Source: Hypericibacter terrae
GTDB lineage: Bacteria; Pseudomonadota; Alphaproteobacteria; Dongiales; Dongiaceae
DNA: 64,000 nt
Reading direction: 5' to 3'
NCBI RefSeq assembly: GCF_008728855.1
Contig: NZ_CP042906.1
Location: forward strand, 4,793,501 to 4,857,500
Position numbers and translations under genes: made by a program. Below the pieces are notes generated by a model. That model was not told where the DNA came from. It ran no database searches and was given only the letters and a program-made list of their open reading frames with translations. Numbering within the stretch: position 1 is the first letter of the stretch; each line of letters begins with the position of its first letter. Positions 1 through 10,378 of this stretch are shown in pieces.

Positions 1-1
1 G

Positions 2-130
2 ACGCCCGGCGGCGAGTTCCGCCGTGTCTGCGGGCGCGACGCCAAGGCCTTTCTGGAAGCGCGCCAAACACTCGATGACGGCGCCTTCGAACGCCTTCTG
101 ACGACCAAGGGCTACGCCGCCATCCCCTGA
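2..130 (+). CDS. C-terminal fragment of an unidentified protein
   Basis: An open frame enters from the left edge and ends with TGA at 128-130, giving the last 42 residues of a protein. The visible tail is soluble and mixed in charge (FRRVCGRDAKAFLEAR, ending GYAAIP), without a motif I recognise. Third codon positions are strongly G/C, as in neighbouring real genes, which supports coding. It converges on the amidohydrolase gene with a 15-base gap. Function cannot be assigned from the fragment. Confidence 0.6.
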   Translation, partial: TPGGEFRRVCGRDAKAFLEARQTLDDGAFERLLTTKGYAAIP

Positions 131-145
131 GGGTGCCGGACGCCT

Positions 146-1423
146 CTATTCCGCGACGGCGCGGCGCTGGCTCTGCGGCGCCTGGGGCGGTTTGTGATAG
201 CGGCCGTCCTTCATGATCATGAGGAAGCGGTCGCGATCGAGGAAGAGCTGGAGATTCGCCAGCGGATCGCCGTCGATCAGCAGGAGGTCGGCCAGATAGC
301 CCGGCTTGACCTGGCCCAGCTTCTCGACGCGATAGGCCTGGCCGCCATAGGCCGTGGCGGCGCGCAGGGCCTCCCAGGGCGCAAAGCCGAAATAATTCAC
401 GAAATGCTGGAGGTCGCGCGCATCGGTGCCGAGCGGGATCATCTTGAAGCCGTAGTCGCCGAAGGGCAGCACCTTGATGCCGGCGGCCCGCATCTTGACC
501 ATGTTCTCGATCGTGGCGTCGAATTCGCGCTTGTTGCCGATGCGCTCCGACATCTCCTGGGTGATGCCCCAGGGCTCGCCCTCGAAATGCATGTTGTAGC
601 GCAGCCCGAAGGCGGGCGTGACGTAGTGCTTGTCCTTCACCTTCTCGAGCGCGGCGATGGTGACGTCGGTCACGAAGGTCGCGTGATAGATGAATTCGAC
701 TCCGTACTGGATGCATTGCGCGACCGAGCTGTCGGCATGGGCATGGGCCGCCAGGCGCTTGCCGAGATTGCTCGTGGTCTCGCAGATGGCCCGCACTTCC
801 TCGTCGGTCATCGGATTGGTGATCGAGCCGACCTTGGGGTAGCAGAAGGAATCGCCGGAATTGTTGAATTTGATCAGGTCCACGCCCTCGCGCACCATGG
901 CGCGGACGATCTGGCGGAAACCGTCGGGGCTGTCGGCCACGAGGCCGTTGGCGGGAATCTGCCGGCCCCACATATTGCCGTCGGCGAGCCCGCCCGAGAC
1001 GGTGAGCTCGGGCGAGGTCGCGAGCAGGCGCGGGCCCGGAATGCGGCCCGCATTGATCTCCTCGCGCAGCACGATGTCGAGCCGGGGCTTGGCCGCCGCC
1101 CCGCTCACCACGGCGGTGAAGCCGTAATCGATGGCGGTCCTGGCGTTGTAGGACGCCTCCATCATGTTCTCTTCGACCGGCATGCGGCCGATCTCTTCGA
1201 GCGTCGTCACCGCCGGATAGCTCAGATGGCCATGGGTGTTGACGAAGCCCGGCATCAGCGTGGCACCGCCGCCATCGACGATCCGCTTGCCCTCCTGGGA
1301 CAACCGCTCGCTGCCCTTGGCGACGGCATGGATGCGGTTGCCCTGGACCTCGACCTCGCCGGGATAGAGCCGCTCGCTCAGCCCGTCGAAGATCCGGACA
1401 TTCGTGAAGACCGTGTTCTGCAT
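146..1423 (-). CDS. Metal-dependent amidohydrolase (imidazolonepropionase-like)
   Basis: This 425-residue protein is a metal-dependent amidohydrolase, probably a cytoplasmic hydrolase of a cyclic amide or related C-N bond. The N-terminal small beta domain carries the family turn GFVNTHGHL with the metal pair H64/H66. Further candidate ligands are H227/H229 in AAHAHA, H247 in YHATF, and an Asp near PFGDYGF; K185 in LIKFNN sits where a carboxylated lysine would lie. The C-terminus returns to the small domain (GYLADLLLIDGDPL), which is typical. It lies 103 bases downstream of the aldehyde dehydrogenase on the same strand, so the two may be co-transcribed. The substrate is unknown. Confidence 0.85.
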   Translation of the reverse strand: MQNTVFTNVRIFDGLSERLYPGEVEVQGNRIHAVAKGSERLSQEGKRIVDGGGATLMPGFVNTHGHLSYPAVTTLEEIGRMPVEENMMEASYNARTAIDYGFTAVVSGAAAKPRLDIVLREEINAGRIPGPRLLATSPELTVSGGLADGNMWGRQIPANGLVADSPDGFRQIVRAMVREGVDLIKFNNSGDSFCYPKVGSITNPMTDEEVRAICETTSNLGKRLAAHAHADSSVAQCIQYGVEFIYHATFVTDVTIAALEKVKDKHYVTPAFGLRYNMHFEGEPWGITQEMSERIGNKREFDATIENMVKMRAAGIKVLPFGDYGFKMIPLGTDARDLQHFVNYFGFAPWEALRAATAYGGQAYRVEKLGQVKPGYLADLLLIDGDPLANLQLFLDRDRFLMIMKDGRYHKPPQAPQSQRRAVAE

Positions 1424-1526
1424 GGCTCCTCTCCCGCCCGCCGCGAACGGGCTATCGGGACTCTCCGGTCGGCCGCTCCCGGAAGCCTACACCGCGGGGG
1501 CCGCGCGCGCAGGCCCCGATTCCGGC

Positions 1527-3062
1527 TCAGTTGTAGTTGACCACCAGGAACTTGATGTCCGTCATCTCTTCCATCGCGAAACGGGTGCCCTCGCGCCCGA
1601 AGCCCGATTCCTTCCAGCCGCCGAAGGGCATGTTGTCGATGCGATAGATCGGCACGTCGTTGATCATGAGGCCGCCCACATCCCACTCCTCGAGCGCGCG
1701 CAACGCCGCTCGAAGGTCGTTGGTGAAGATGCCGCCCTGCAGCCCGTAGCGGCTGTCATTGGCCCGGCGCACACCCTCCTCGATCGAATCGATCGGACTC
1801 AGGGTCATGACCGGGCCGAAAATTTCCTCGCGCTCCACCAGCATGTCCGGCTTGGTCCCTTCGAGGATGGTAGGCGTGATGACGTTGCCCTGGCGCTCGC
1901 CGCCGGCGATGACCCTGGCGCCGCCTTCGCGCGCGGCCTTGATCCAGCTCTCGATCCGGTCGGCCGACCGGCTGTCGATCACCGGGCCGACATCCATCCC
2001 CTCCTGCAGCGGGTTGCCCACCTTGCAGGCCGCGATCCGCTCCAAGAGCTTGGCCTTGAAGGCGTCATAGACCGGGCGCTGCACCATGATGCGCTGCACC
2101 CCGATGCAATACTGCCCGCCATAGACCACGCCGCCGCGCACGCAACGCGCCGCGGCGAATCCCAGATCGGCATCGGCGCCGACGATGACGGCGCCGTTGC
2201 CGCCCAGCTCGAGCGCGACCTTCTTGCGGCCGGCGATCGATTTGATATGCCAGCCGACCTTGGCGCTGCCGGTGAAGGTCACCATGGCGTAGCGCTCGTC
2301 CTTCACCATCGTTTCGGCCAGCGCCACCGGACAATGGACGACGGAGACGGCGCCCTTGGGCAGACCCGCCTCCTCGAGCGCGTCCACCAGCTTCAGCGAG
2401 GTGAGCGGCGTCTGCGGCGCCGGCTTGATCACCACGCTGTTGCCGACCGCGATCGCCGGCGCCACCTTATGCACCACCAGATTGAGCGGAAAGTTGAACG
2501 GCGCGATCGCGAGGATCGGACCGATCGGATAGCGTCGCGCCAGCCCCAGGCGCCGGCGCAGGCCCGCGAGCTGCTCCAGGTCGGCCTGGGCCAGGTCGAG
2601 CGCACCGCCGTCGCTGCGGGTGCTCTGATATTCGAACACGCTGCCATCGACATCGAGCGGAATCTCGGCACCCGAGAACGACCTCGCCTCGGCCGCGGCG
2701 TTGCGCAGATTGAAGACAGCACGCGAAACCTCGCCGCGCGCGTCATAGAGCGGCTTGCCCGCCTCCTGCGCGATGAGGCGCGCGAATTCTTCCTTGCGGC
2801 CGCGGATGATCTCGGCGGTGCCCTCCAGAATGTCGGCCCGCACGAAGCGCGGCAGCCGGCGCATGGTCTGGAAGCTCTTCCCGGCCTGCAGGATGGCGGC
2901 CTCGACCTCGGCCTCCCCGGCGACCGGCATCTGCCCGACCTCGCTGCCGTCGAAGGGCGAGCGGATGCTCTCGACGGGCGTCCCTGTTCGGGCGTCTGGC
3001 GCGCGATGCTGATTCATGGGCGTGACTTGGGTCCGTGATGGGGCCGGGGAAAATCGAGCCAT
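1527..3062 (-). CDS. NAD(P)-dependent aldehyde dehydrogenase
   Basis: A 511-residue member of the aldehyde dehydrogenase superfamily, oxidising an aldehyde to the acid with NAD(P). The folded core shows APFNFPLN, the cofactor loop TFTGSAKVG, the general base E285 in ALELGGN, and the nucleophile C319 in GGQYCIG; the C-terminus has the usual EEIFGPV and MPFGGWKESG motifs. It most resembles the lactaldehyde/glyceraldehyde-3-phosphate (NADP) branch. About 20 extra residues precede RRYPIGP compared with typical members. Start is uncertain: Met16 at 3017 also fits, and neither start has a clear ribosome binding site. It sits between the amidohydrolase and a LysR regulator. Confidence 0.9.
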   Translation of the reverse strand: MARFSPAPSRTQVTPMNQHRAPDARTGTPVESIRSPFDGSEVGQMPVAGEAEVEAAILQAGKSFQTMRRLPRFVRADILEGTAEIIRGRKEEFARLIAQEAGKPLYDARGEVSRAVFNLRNAAAEARSFSGAEIPLDVDGSVFEYQSTRSDGGALDLAQADLEQLAGLRRRLGLARRYPIGPILAIAPFNFPLNLVVHKVAPAIAVGNSVVIKPAPQTPLTSLKLVDALEEAGLPKGAVSVVHCPVALAETMVKDERYAMVTFTGSAKVGWHIKSIAGRKKVALELGGNGAVIVGADADLGFAAARCVRGGVVYGGQYCIGVQRIMVQRPVYDAFKAKLLERIAACKVGNPLQEGMDVGPVIDSRSADRIESWIKAAREGGARVIAGGERQGNVITPTILEGTKPDMLVEREEIFGPVMTLSPIDSIEEGVRRANDSRYGLQGGIFTNDLRAALRALEEWDVGGLMINDVPIYRIDNMPFGGWKESGFGREGTRFAMEEMTDIKFLVVNYN

Positions 3063-3256
3063 AGAAAAAGAGGGGCCGGCGCACCGCGGCGACTGCCTTC
3101 CGTCGGGGCTTCAGGCAGCCGCGGGTTTGGAATGCCGCTCCGGCCCCTGGCGAAAACCCTAGGGCCGCCGCCGGTGATGCCACAAGCGCAATTTCCAGAA
3201 TATGGCGTTGCCGAAATGAGAACGCCGGCGGCACCCGGCCGCCGGCCGCCGAGCCG

Positions 3257-4156
3257 CTATTTCAGCAGGCGCAGCGCCTTCTTCAGAACCTCGAGGAACT
3301 CCTCCGCCGGAATCGGCAATTGCCGCCCCTTATGGACGACGATCTCGGCATTGACGTTGCGCGCGGGCGGGTCGGCGAGCGGCACGCCCGCCACGCGGCC
3401 GCCGGCGATCTCGCCCTTGATGGCGAAGAAGGGTAGGAAGGCGACGCCGAGATCGAGGCGCGCGAAGCTGACCAGCATCTGGATCGAATCAGTGGTGAGG
3501 ACCGGCTCGATACGGATCTGCGAGGATCGCTGGATCTGGTCCACCAGCTGGCGGATGCCGAAGGAGCTGTCCGGCAGCGCGATCGGATAGCCTTTCAGCT
3601 CGGCGAGCCTGACCTGCTTCTTGCCGGCAATCGGGTGATGAGGGCCCACGGCCGCATAGAGTCGCTGCGGCTGGGTGGCGACCAGCTCGATATCGGGATG
3701 ATAGGGCGCGTTGAAGGCGAGGCCGAGATCGGCATCGTCGTTGAGAATGGTGTCGACCACGCCCTGGCTGCCGCGCACCAGCACCGTGACGCTGACCGAC
3801 GGGTAACGGAGCCGGAAATCGCGGATCACCTGAGGCAGGATGTCGATGATCCCCGCCTCGACCGTGCAGATCTTGATGGTGCCGCGGCGCAACGCCCGCA
3901 GGTCGTCGATCTCGGAGCGGATGCGGTCGAGATTGAGCATCGTCTGCTGGGCGTATTTCGCCAGGATCTGGCCGGCGTCCGTCAGCCGCACCCCGCGCGG
4001 ATGGCGGTCGAACAGCGACACACCCAGCTCTTCCTCGAGATTCTTGATCTGGCGGCTGACGGCCGACTGCGCCACATGCAGCGATTCCGCGGCCTTGCGG
4101 ATCGAGCGCGTCTGGGCGACGGCGTAGAAATAGCGGAGATGGCTGAGATGGAACAA
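3257..4156 (-). CDS. LysR-family transcriptional regulator
   Basis: A 299-residue LysR regulator. The N-terminal winged helix-turn-helix is clear (residues 1-60: LRYFYAVAQTRSIRKAAESL, then VAQSAVSRQIKNLEEELG), followed by FDRHPRGVRLTDAG and the linker helix. Residues from about 90 form the periplasmic-binding-protein-like effector domain (TIKICTVEAGIIDILPQV). It precedes the aldehyde dehydrogenase and amidohydrolase on the same strand with a 194-base gap, so it is the likely local regulator of that pair. The co-inducer is unknown. Family assignment is secure. Confidence 0.93.
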   Translation of the reverse strand: MFHLSHLRYFYAVAQTRSIRKAAESLHVAQSAVSRQIKNLEEELGVSLFDRHPRGVRLTDAGQILAKYAQQTMLNLDRIRSEIDDLRALRRGTIKICTVEAGIIDILPQVIRDFRLRYPSVSVTVLVRGSQGVVDTILNDDADLGLAFNAPYHPDIELVATQPQRLYAAVGPHHPIAGKKQVRLAELKGYPIALPDSSFGIRQLVDQIQRSSQIRIEPVLTTDSIQMLVSFARLDLGVAFLPFFAIKGEIAGGRVAGVPLADPPARNVNAEIVVHKGRQLPIPAEEFLEVLKKALRLLK

Positions 4157-4262
4157 GGAGGGCCGGGACGCTGCGAGGGAGGCGGATAAGAGCCTGGGGA
4201 CGCCTGTCCCCTGCCCTCACACTAGCCGGGATCTTCGCACGCAGCCAATCCGCCTGTTCCGG

Positions 4263-5276
4263 CTACCCGAACCGCCGCAGATAGTCCTGCGCCAGCCGAC
4301 AGGACCCGGCAGTGAAGCCGGCACCCAGTCCTTGCGCGAATTCGAGATGCCGTCGCGTGCCCAGCCAGGCCACCTCGAGCAGCCGGCGCAACATGATGAA
4401 AGTCGGAATCTCGTCCTCGATCTCGCGCTGGAGCGGCATGACCTTGCGATAGCCCTTGAGCCAGGCGGCGATGAGGGCTGGGACCGTCGGCTCTTCCTCC
4501 AGGAAGCTCAAGGCCGTGGCCAGGTCGTAGATGTACCAGCAGAGCCCGCAATCGTCGAAATCGATCACCTTGGTGACGTCGTTCTCGACCAGGATGTTGG
4601 CGACCCGCATATCGGCATGGATCAAGCCGAAATATTCGCGCGCCGTGCCGATGCGCTCGAGCCGGCGCTTCAGCACACCCGCCAGCCGCGTCAGGATCTT
4701 GAGGGCCTCCGGATCGACACCCATGCCATCCTGCCAGCGGCCCCACAACGGATGGGCGCCGATGGCGGCGTCGAAGTCCCACGCATGGCGCGTGAAGGTC
4801 CTCGGCACTGTCCAGGCGCGGGCATGACGGTGCATCCGCGCGGTGATCTCGCCCAGCCGCTCGAAATTGTCGATCAACGTTTCCGGGGGCGGCTCCGCGC
4901 CGGTGAGGAAGCTGAATATCACCGCATGGCGCGGCTTGTCGAGATCGGGCGCCGACAGGAGCTGGACCAGGCTGCCATCCCTGGCCGGAATCGGCTCCGG
5001 CGCGATGACGCCGGCATCGCGCCGCAGTGCCTGCATCCACATCAGCTCCGAGGCGATCGACGGCGCCGAATGATAGCTCAGATTCTGCGAATGGACCCGC
5101 AAGACCACCGGTTCCGGGCGCGCCGGATCGCGCACCAGGAACATGGTGTTCTCCGACTGATGCAGCAGCGACACGACGGTCCGCTCGGAGACGTCATAGC
5201 GGCGCATCAGCCCCTGCGCTTCGCGATGCAGGGCGTCGTAGAGGGGGCGAGGTAAGCCTGAAGAGTCGGGATCCAT
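4263..5276 (-). CDS. APH-fold phosphotransferase (small-molecule kinase)
   Basis: A 337-residue kinase of the aminoglycoside-phosphotransferase/choline-kinase fold, likely phosphorylating a small hydroxyl compound. The catalytic loop is LIHADMRVANIL (H220, D222, N227) and the metal-binding DFDD begins at D239. The start at 5276 was chosen because it follows the preceding ATPase stop by only 23 bases and removes a low-quality N-terminal extension that would overlap that gene. It is the last gene of the Liv operon, so the transported compound or a derivative is a plausible substrate. Homologues include homoserine kinase type II, YihE/SrkA-type kinases and hydroxylysine kinase. The exact substrate cannot be read. 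Confidence 0.85.
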   Translation of the reverse strand: MDPDSSGLPRPLYDALHREAQGLMRRYDVSERTVVSLLHQSENTMFLVRDPARPEPVVLRVHSQNLSYHSAPSIASELMWMQALRRDAGVIAPEPIPARDGSLVQLLSAPDLDKPRHAVIFSFLTGAEPPPETLIDNFERLGEITARMHRHARAWTVPRTFTRHAWDFDAAIGAHPLWGRWQDGMGVDPEALKILTRLAGVLKRRLERIGTAREYFGLIHADMRVANILVENDVTKVIDFDDCGLCWYIYDLATALSFLEEEPTVPALIAAWLKGYRKVMPLQREIEDEIPTFIMLRRLLEVAWLGTRRHLEFAQGLGAGFTAGSCRLAQDYLRRFG

Positions 5277-5299
5277 CACGACATCTCCATCATCGAGGT

Positions 5300-6029
5300 C
5301 TAGGCCGGGGATGCCGGCGCCGAGACAGCGGTCGCCAGGCCGAGATAAGCGGTTCGCACATTGGGGTTGTCGAGAAGATCGCGACCCCTGCCCTGCAGCA
5401 CGATCCGGCCGCGATCGAGCACATAGGCGCGGTCGGCGAGCCGCAGCGCCATCCGCGCATTCTGCTCGACCAGGATGATGGTGCGCCCCGCCGCCCGCAA
5501 CTCCGTGAGCACCCGCACGATCTCCTGGCACATCACCGGCGAGAGGCCGAGCGAGGGCTCGTCCAGCACCAGCAATTTGGGATTGCCCATCAACGCCCGG
5601 CCGATCGCCAGCATCTGCTGCTCGCCGCCGCTCATCGAGCCTGCAAGTTGATGCTGCCGGCGGCGAAGCACGGGGAAGCGCTCAAACACCGTCTCGAGAT
5701 TGCGCCTGAAGGAGGCTTTGTCGCGGTTGAGATAGCCGCCCATCTCGAGATTCTCAGGAACCGTCATAAAAGGGAAGATCCCGCGGCCTTCGGGGACATG
5801 GGCCAGCCCGAGGCCGGCGATGCGATGGGCCGGCAAACCCTGGATCGCTTGCCCCTCCAACAACACCGAGCCGGAACGAGCGCGCTTGAGGCCCGTCAAG
5901 GTCCGCAAGGTCGTGGTCTTGCCAGCCCCGTTCGCGCCGATGAGGCTGACGATCTCGCCCTTTTTGATCTCGAAGGAAATGCCGCGCACGACCTCCGTCT
6001 TGTCGTAATCGACGATGAGATCGCGCACC

Positions 6030-6037
<8 letters not shown>
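5300..6037 (-). CDS. livF: Liv-type ABC transporter ATPase (LivF-like), cluster 1
   Basis: A 245-residue ATPase subunit of a branched-chain-amino-acid-type (HAAT) importer. It has the Walker A sequence GANGAGKTTTLR, the signature MSGGEQQMLAIGRAL, Walker B LLVLDEPSLGLSP and the switch histidine region replaced by VEQNARMAL, typical of LivF. It overlaps the end of the partner ATPase gene by 8 bases, which indicates translational coupling. Despite the gene name, transporters of this family import varied amino acids, amides and aromatic acids, so the substrate must come from the binding protein. Confidence 0.93.
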
Positions 6038-6811
<774 letters not shown>

Positions 6812-6815
<4 letters not shown>

Positions 6816-7822
6816 GAGGCGTCTCGCTTCAGGAGGCCGATCCAACCACGCAACCGTCCGACCAGGGATTCGATCCCGCCCGGCACGAAGATCAGGAAGA
6901 AGATCAGAACCACGCCGAAGATCAGCGGGCGCCACTCCAACAGAGGGCGGGTGAGCTCGAACACGAAGGTCATGGCGAGGAGGCCCACCATGGCGCCCCA
7001 GAAGCTCTGCGTGCCACCCACCACCACCCAGATGATCAGATAGAGCATGGTGATGAGGTCGAAATTCTTGGGATCGATGGCGCCCATGCGGTGGGCCAGC
7101 ATCGCTCCCGCCACGCCGGCGAAGCCGCTGCCGATCATGAAGGCCGAGCGGCGATAATGGGTCACGTCGATGCCGACGCATTCCGCCAGCGCCGGATCGG
7201 AATAGAGCGCCTTCCAGGTCATGCCGAGCCGCGAGCGGTCGAGCAGATACATGATGCCGACGCAGACGAAGGCGACGAAGAGCGCGAAGAAGTAGTAGGG
7301 GATGGTCTCGAACAGCGAGTGGCCGAAGAGCTCGCCTTCAGGGATGTTGATGATGCCCCGGATCCCGCCGAACGGCACGTCGAGCCGGATCCAGAACAGG
7401 CGCAGCAATTCGCCCAGCGCGAAGGAGGCGATGAAATAGCCGAAGGCGCGCGTACGCAGCAGGGGCACACTGATGAGGCCGGCGACGGCCGCTGCGACGA
7501 AGCCCGCCAGGGGCACGGTCAGCCAGACCGGCAGGTCGAGCCCCTTGGCCATGAGCGCCGCCGAATAGCCGCCCGCCCCCATCATCACCACATGCGCCAG
7601 GCCCCAATCGCCGGTGGTGGTGATCAGGCGATAGCTGACGACCAGCACCAGGTTCATCAGAAAGAGGATAATGAGCTCGGTCTGGTAGGTCGGCAGGACG
7701 AAGGGCGCGGCGAAGGCCAGGATCGCCGTCACGGCCGCCAGCAGCAGCGGCCAATGGCGGACATTGCGCCGTGCCGCAGGTCGTGCCGTCGCTCGAGCCG
7801 CCAGGCGTTCCACTGCCATCAC
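6812..7822 (-). CDS. livM: Liv-type ABC transporter permease (LivM-like), cluster 1
   Basis: A 336-residue inner-membrane permease of the LivM family. Several hydrophobic segments are visible (LLLAAVTAILAFAAPFVLP, LIILFLMNLVLVVSYRLI, FGVVLIFFLIFVPGG). The family signature lies in GDWGLAHVVMMGAGGYSAAL near the N-terminus, and the cytoplasmic coupling loop is around YSDPALAECVGID. A short basic N-terminal extension (MMAVERLAARATARPAARR) precedes the first segment. It overlaps livH by 4 bases upstream and livG by 4 bases downstream. Confidence 0.92.
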
Positions 7823-8691
7823 ACCGTCTCGCGGCCCATGAGGCCTTGCGGGCGCACCACCAGCACCAGCGCCATGAGCCCGACGCCGACCATGGTCGCG
7901 ATCACGCCGTCGAACAGCGTGGTGCAGAAGGTGATGACGAAGCCCAGGATCACCGCCGCGATCATCGCGCCCTGGATGCTGGCCATGCCGCCCAGCACCA
8001 CCACGACGAAGGCCATCAGGATGACGCTATGTCCCATGTAGGGCGTGACCGGCGTGACCGGCGCCATCAGCGCGCCCGCCAATCCGGCCGACGCGCCCGC
8101 GATGGTCATGGCCAGGGCCGACATGCGGTTGAGGTCGATGCCCTGGAGCGCGGCCGCCTCGGGCTTCTGCGCGGCCGCGCGCAGAGCCTTGCCCTGCCGC
8201 GTCCGGTTCAAGAACAGCCACAGCGCCACCAGTGTCAGGATGGCGACCGGGAGGATCACCAGACGCTGCGAGCCGATATGGGCACCGGCGAAATCGACCG
8301 CCCCCATGATCGGCGTCGGAACGCGCTTCATGAGGCCGACGCCCCAGATGCGGCCGGCCAGAACCTGGAGGATGAAGGAGAGGCCGGCCGTCGCCATGAA
8401 GCCGGCGAGCAGATTGTCGCGTGTGGGCCGGAAGATCAGCCGCTCGGCCGCCAACCCCATCAGCGCCACGATCGGCACGGCGCAGAGCACCGCGAGGATG
8501 AAGGGATGGCCCGCGATGGCATAGAGCACATAGACGACATAGGCCCCGGCCATGAAGAACTCGCCATGGGCGAAATTCGCCATCTTCATCACGCCGAAGG
8601 AGAGGGCGAGGCCGACCGCGACCAGCGCGTAGATCGAGCTGGAGATCACCGCATTGGCGAATGTCTGCACGAAGGTCGCAAGATCCATCAC
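7819..8691 (-). CDS. livH: Liv-type ABC transporter permease (LivH-like), cluster 1
   Basis: A 290-residue permease of the LivH family, the other half of the membrane channel. It begins with SSSIYALVAVGLALSFGVMKMANFAHGEFFMAGAY, the typical first-membrane-segment signature (written here as seen from residue 18), and ends with VLVVRPQGLMG. The coupling region around LRAAAQKPEAAALQGID is conserved. It starts 112 bases downstream of the binding-protein gene; this gap contains a strong hairpin. It overlaps livM by 4 bases. Confidence 0.92.
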   Translation of the reverse strand: MMDLATFVQTFANAVISSSIYALVAVGLALSFGVMKMANFAHGEFFMAGAYVVYVLYAIAGHPFILAVLCAVPIVALMGLAAERLIFRPTRDNLLAGFMATAGLSFILQVLAGRIWGVGLMKRVPTPIMGAVDFAGAHIGSQRLVILPVAILTLVALWLFLNRTRQGKALRAAAQKPEAAALQGIDLNRMSALAMTIAGASAGLAGALMAPVTPVTPYMGHSVILMAFVVVVLGGMASIQGAMIAAVILGFVITFCTTLFDGVIATMVGVGLMALVLVVRPQGLMGRETV

Positions 8692-8724
8692 GAGAACCGC
8701 TGGCTGGGGTGCCCGCGCGGGTTT

Positions 8725-8757
8725 CGGGATCCGTCGCGCGTCGTGAGACGGATCCCG
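8725..8757 (-). promoter_or_regulatory. Intercistronic hairpin between binding-protein and permease genes, cluster 1
   Basis: An 11-bp perfect inverted repeat (CGGGATCCGTC at 8725-8735 and GACGGATCCCG at 8747-8757) with an 11-base loop lies between the binding-protein stop and livH. No T-run follows on the minus strand, so it is more likely a transcript-stabilising or partial attenuation hairpin than a full terminator. This would give more binding protein than permease. Confidence 0.6.
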
Positions 8758-8803
8758 GCCGGCATTGGCGAAGAGAGCGCTTTCGTCACGCCAGTATGAT
8801 CGT

Positions 8804-10105
8804 CTATTGGCGCTGGTCCCACATCTGATTGCGGCGGCGGACCTCGGCGATGACCGCGTCCTTATGCGCGGCGAACCAGGTCTCGAAACGGGTCAGCGAC
8901 TGGACCCGCTTGCAGTTGCAGTCGGCGCGGAACTCGTTGTTCGGCACCAGCGGCGAGATCATGTTCTTCTCGCCCCACATCTCCTCGCCCGTGACCGCGG
9001 TGGGGCCCTCGATGGTCGAGATCGTGTCGAGGCTGCGGAAGGCCGCCAGCACCTTGTCGGGGTCGACGCTGCCGGCTTTCTGGACGGATGCGAGATAGGC
9101 CTGCAGCATCGGCGTATAGAGCCAGTCGATGCCGTTCATCGGCCGCTTCAGGTCCTCGGGACCGCCGGCGCCGTAGCGGGCGTTCCATTTGGCCGCGAAG
9201 TCATGCTGCGCCGAGGGATCGCCCCACCAGGGATCGTCGAACAGGGGATAGGAGTCGATCGCCTTGACCTGCTGCAGCCAATCGGCGGGCACGCGCTGCA
9301 AGGCCTGCTCGGGCTCGATGTAGTTCGCCGCGACGATGCCCTTGAAGCCCTGCTGGTAGAGCTGTTCCATCAGCAGCGGAATGAAGTCGGGCCAGCTGAT
9401 CGAGAGGCTGACGATATCCGGCTTGGTCGCGAGAATCGCCGTCACGACCGGCGCGAAGTCGGTGGTGTCGGGGGCATAGAACTCGTCATAGACGACATCG
9501 AATCCGACCGCCTTCGCGGCCCCCACCTCCCAGGCCTGTCCGACCAGCGAGGTCGCGTCCTGCTGCGAGACGACGGCGTAGCGTTTGGCTTGCGGATACA
9601 TCTGGCTGATATAGGCCATGCGCATCATCTCGCCGCGCGGGAAATAGTCGGCGCCGGAGATGATGTAGGGGCGCTTCGGATTGATGTCCGCGGTCGCCTC
9701 CGGCGCGTAGAAGACCTTGTGCTCGGTCAGGAAGGGCAGCTGCGCATCGCCGGTCGAGCCGCCGACATCGAGGATGATCTTGACGTTATGTTCGAGCACC
9801 AGCTGGCGCGCGCCCTGCAGCGCCTTCGAGGGCGTGTATTCGTTGTCGAACTGATGGACGACGAGCTTGTAGCGCTTGCCGCCGACATCGAGCCCGCCCT
9901 CGGCATTGATTCTGTCGACCAGGAGATTGATGCCGGTGAGCCCCGGAAGGCCCCAGCCCGCCGCCGGTCCCGAAAGCGGTGCGTTGAAACCGATATCGAG
10001 CGTGTCTTCGGCCCTGGCGCCCATGGATGTCGCCATCGCCGTCGCCAATGCCAGGGCGCCAAAGAGCCACCCCCGCCCGGCCGTCAAATGCCTCAGCCCC
10101 GTCAT
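8804..10105 (-). CDS. ABC transporter substrate-binding protein (LivK-like), cluster 1
   Basis: A 433-residue periplasmic binding protein, type I fold, for the cluster-1 importer. It has a Sec signal peptide (hydrophobic GWLFGALALATAMATSM, cleavage likely after ARA near residue 32) and then the family opening DTLDIGFNAPLSGPAAGWG with NAEGGLDVGGKRYKL. A GGGAGG ribosome binding site precedes the ATG. An unusual tail contains DCNCKRVQ, two closely spaced cysteines that could form a disulfide. It is transcribed divergently from the DeoR regulator, first in its operon. The ligand is not predictable by eye. Confidence 0.9.
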   Translation of the reverse strand: MTGLRHLTAGRGWLFGALALATAMATSMGARAEDTLDIGFNAPLSGPAAGWGLPGLTGINLLVDRINAEGGLDVGGKRYKLVVHQFDNEYTPSKALQGARQLVLEHNVKIILDVGGSTGDAQLPFLTEHKVFYAPEATADINPKRPYIISGADYFPRGEMMRMAYISQMYPQAKRYAVVSQQDATSLVGQAWEVGAAKAVGFDVVYDEFYAPDTTDFAPVVTAILATKPDIVSLSISWPDFIPLLMEQLYQQGFKGIVAANYIEPEQALQRVPADWLQQVKAIDSYPLFDDPWWGDPSAQHDFAAKWNARYGAGGPEDLKRPMNGIDWLYTPMLQAYLASVQKAGSVDPDKVLAAFRSLDTISTIEGPTAVTGEEMWGEKNMISPLVPNNEFRADCNCKRVQSLTRFETWFAAHKDAVIAEVRRRNQMWDQRQ

Positions 10106-10247
10106 CGCCGCCTCCCATGTTTGCCGGCTTGAAGAGCCGGCTTTCTTGCCGAGGCGCGCTTTGATCTGGCCTTACTGGTTGGCGTCGCGCCTTCGATTGC
10201 CGCGATGATACGAGGCATAATTAGGCATATGCAACAAATCTCTTTCC

Positions 10248-10259
10248 CATATGCCACAT
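10248..10259 (+). promoter_or_regulatory. Candidate operator copy 1 (CATATGCCACAT)
   Basis: The 12-mer CATATGCCACAT occurs here, in the AT-rich divergent region, and again exactly at 11377-11388 upstream of the oxidase gene. It lies just downstream of the minus-strand TTGACA hexamer, where a repressor could block the Liv operon. The DeoR-family product encoded next door is the obvious candidate ligand; that link is inference. Confidence 0.5.
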
Positions 10260-10370
10260 TATTGCATAATGGGTTGTGTCAAACATCATATAACAAATTG
10301 AAAAAATTATATTATTTCGATGTGGCCAGCGCGGCCGACTTGGGATTGCTAGTTGGCGAGGGTCCTCGTT

Positions 10371-10378
10371 TGTGGCAT
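10371..10378 (-). promoter_or_regulatory. Candidate operator copy 2 (ATGCCACA, inverted)
   Basis: TGTGGCAT at this position is the reverse complement of ATGCCACA, the core shared by the sites at 10251-10258 and 11380-11387. It is 51 bases before the DeoR-like start codon. The short length means chance occurrence is possible, but the position fits autoregulation. Confidence 0.35.

Noticed and set aside
194..1540. A 448-codon plus-strand frame opposite the amidohydrolase
   Set aside because: Antisense artefact; the minus-strand protein has metal-site motifs.
7771..8799. A 342-codon frame rich in His/Arg/Asp opposite livH
   Set aside because: Composition is that of an antisense read; livH is certain.
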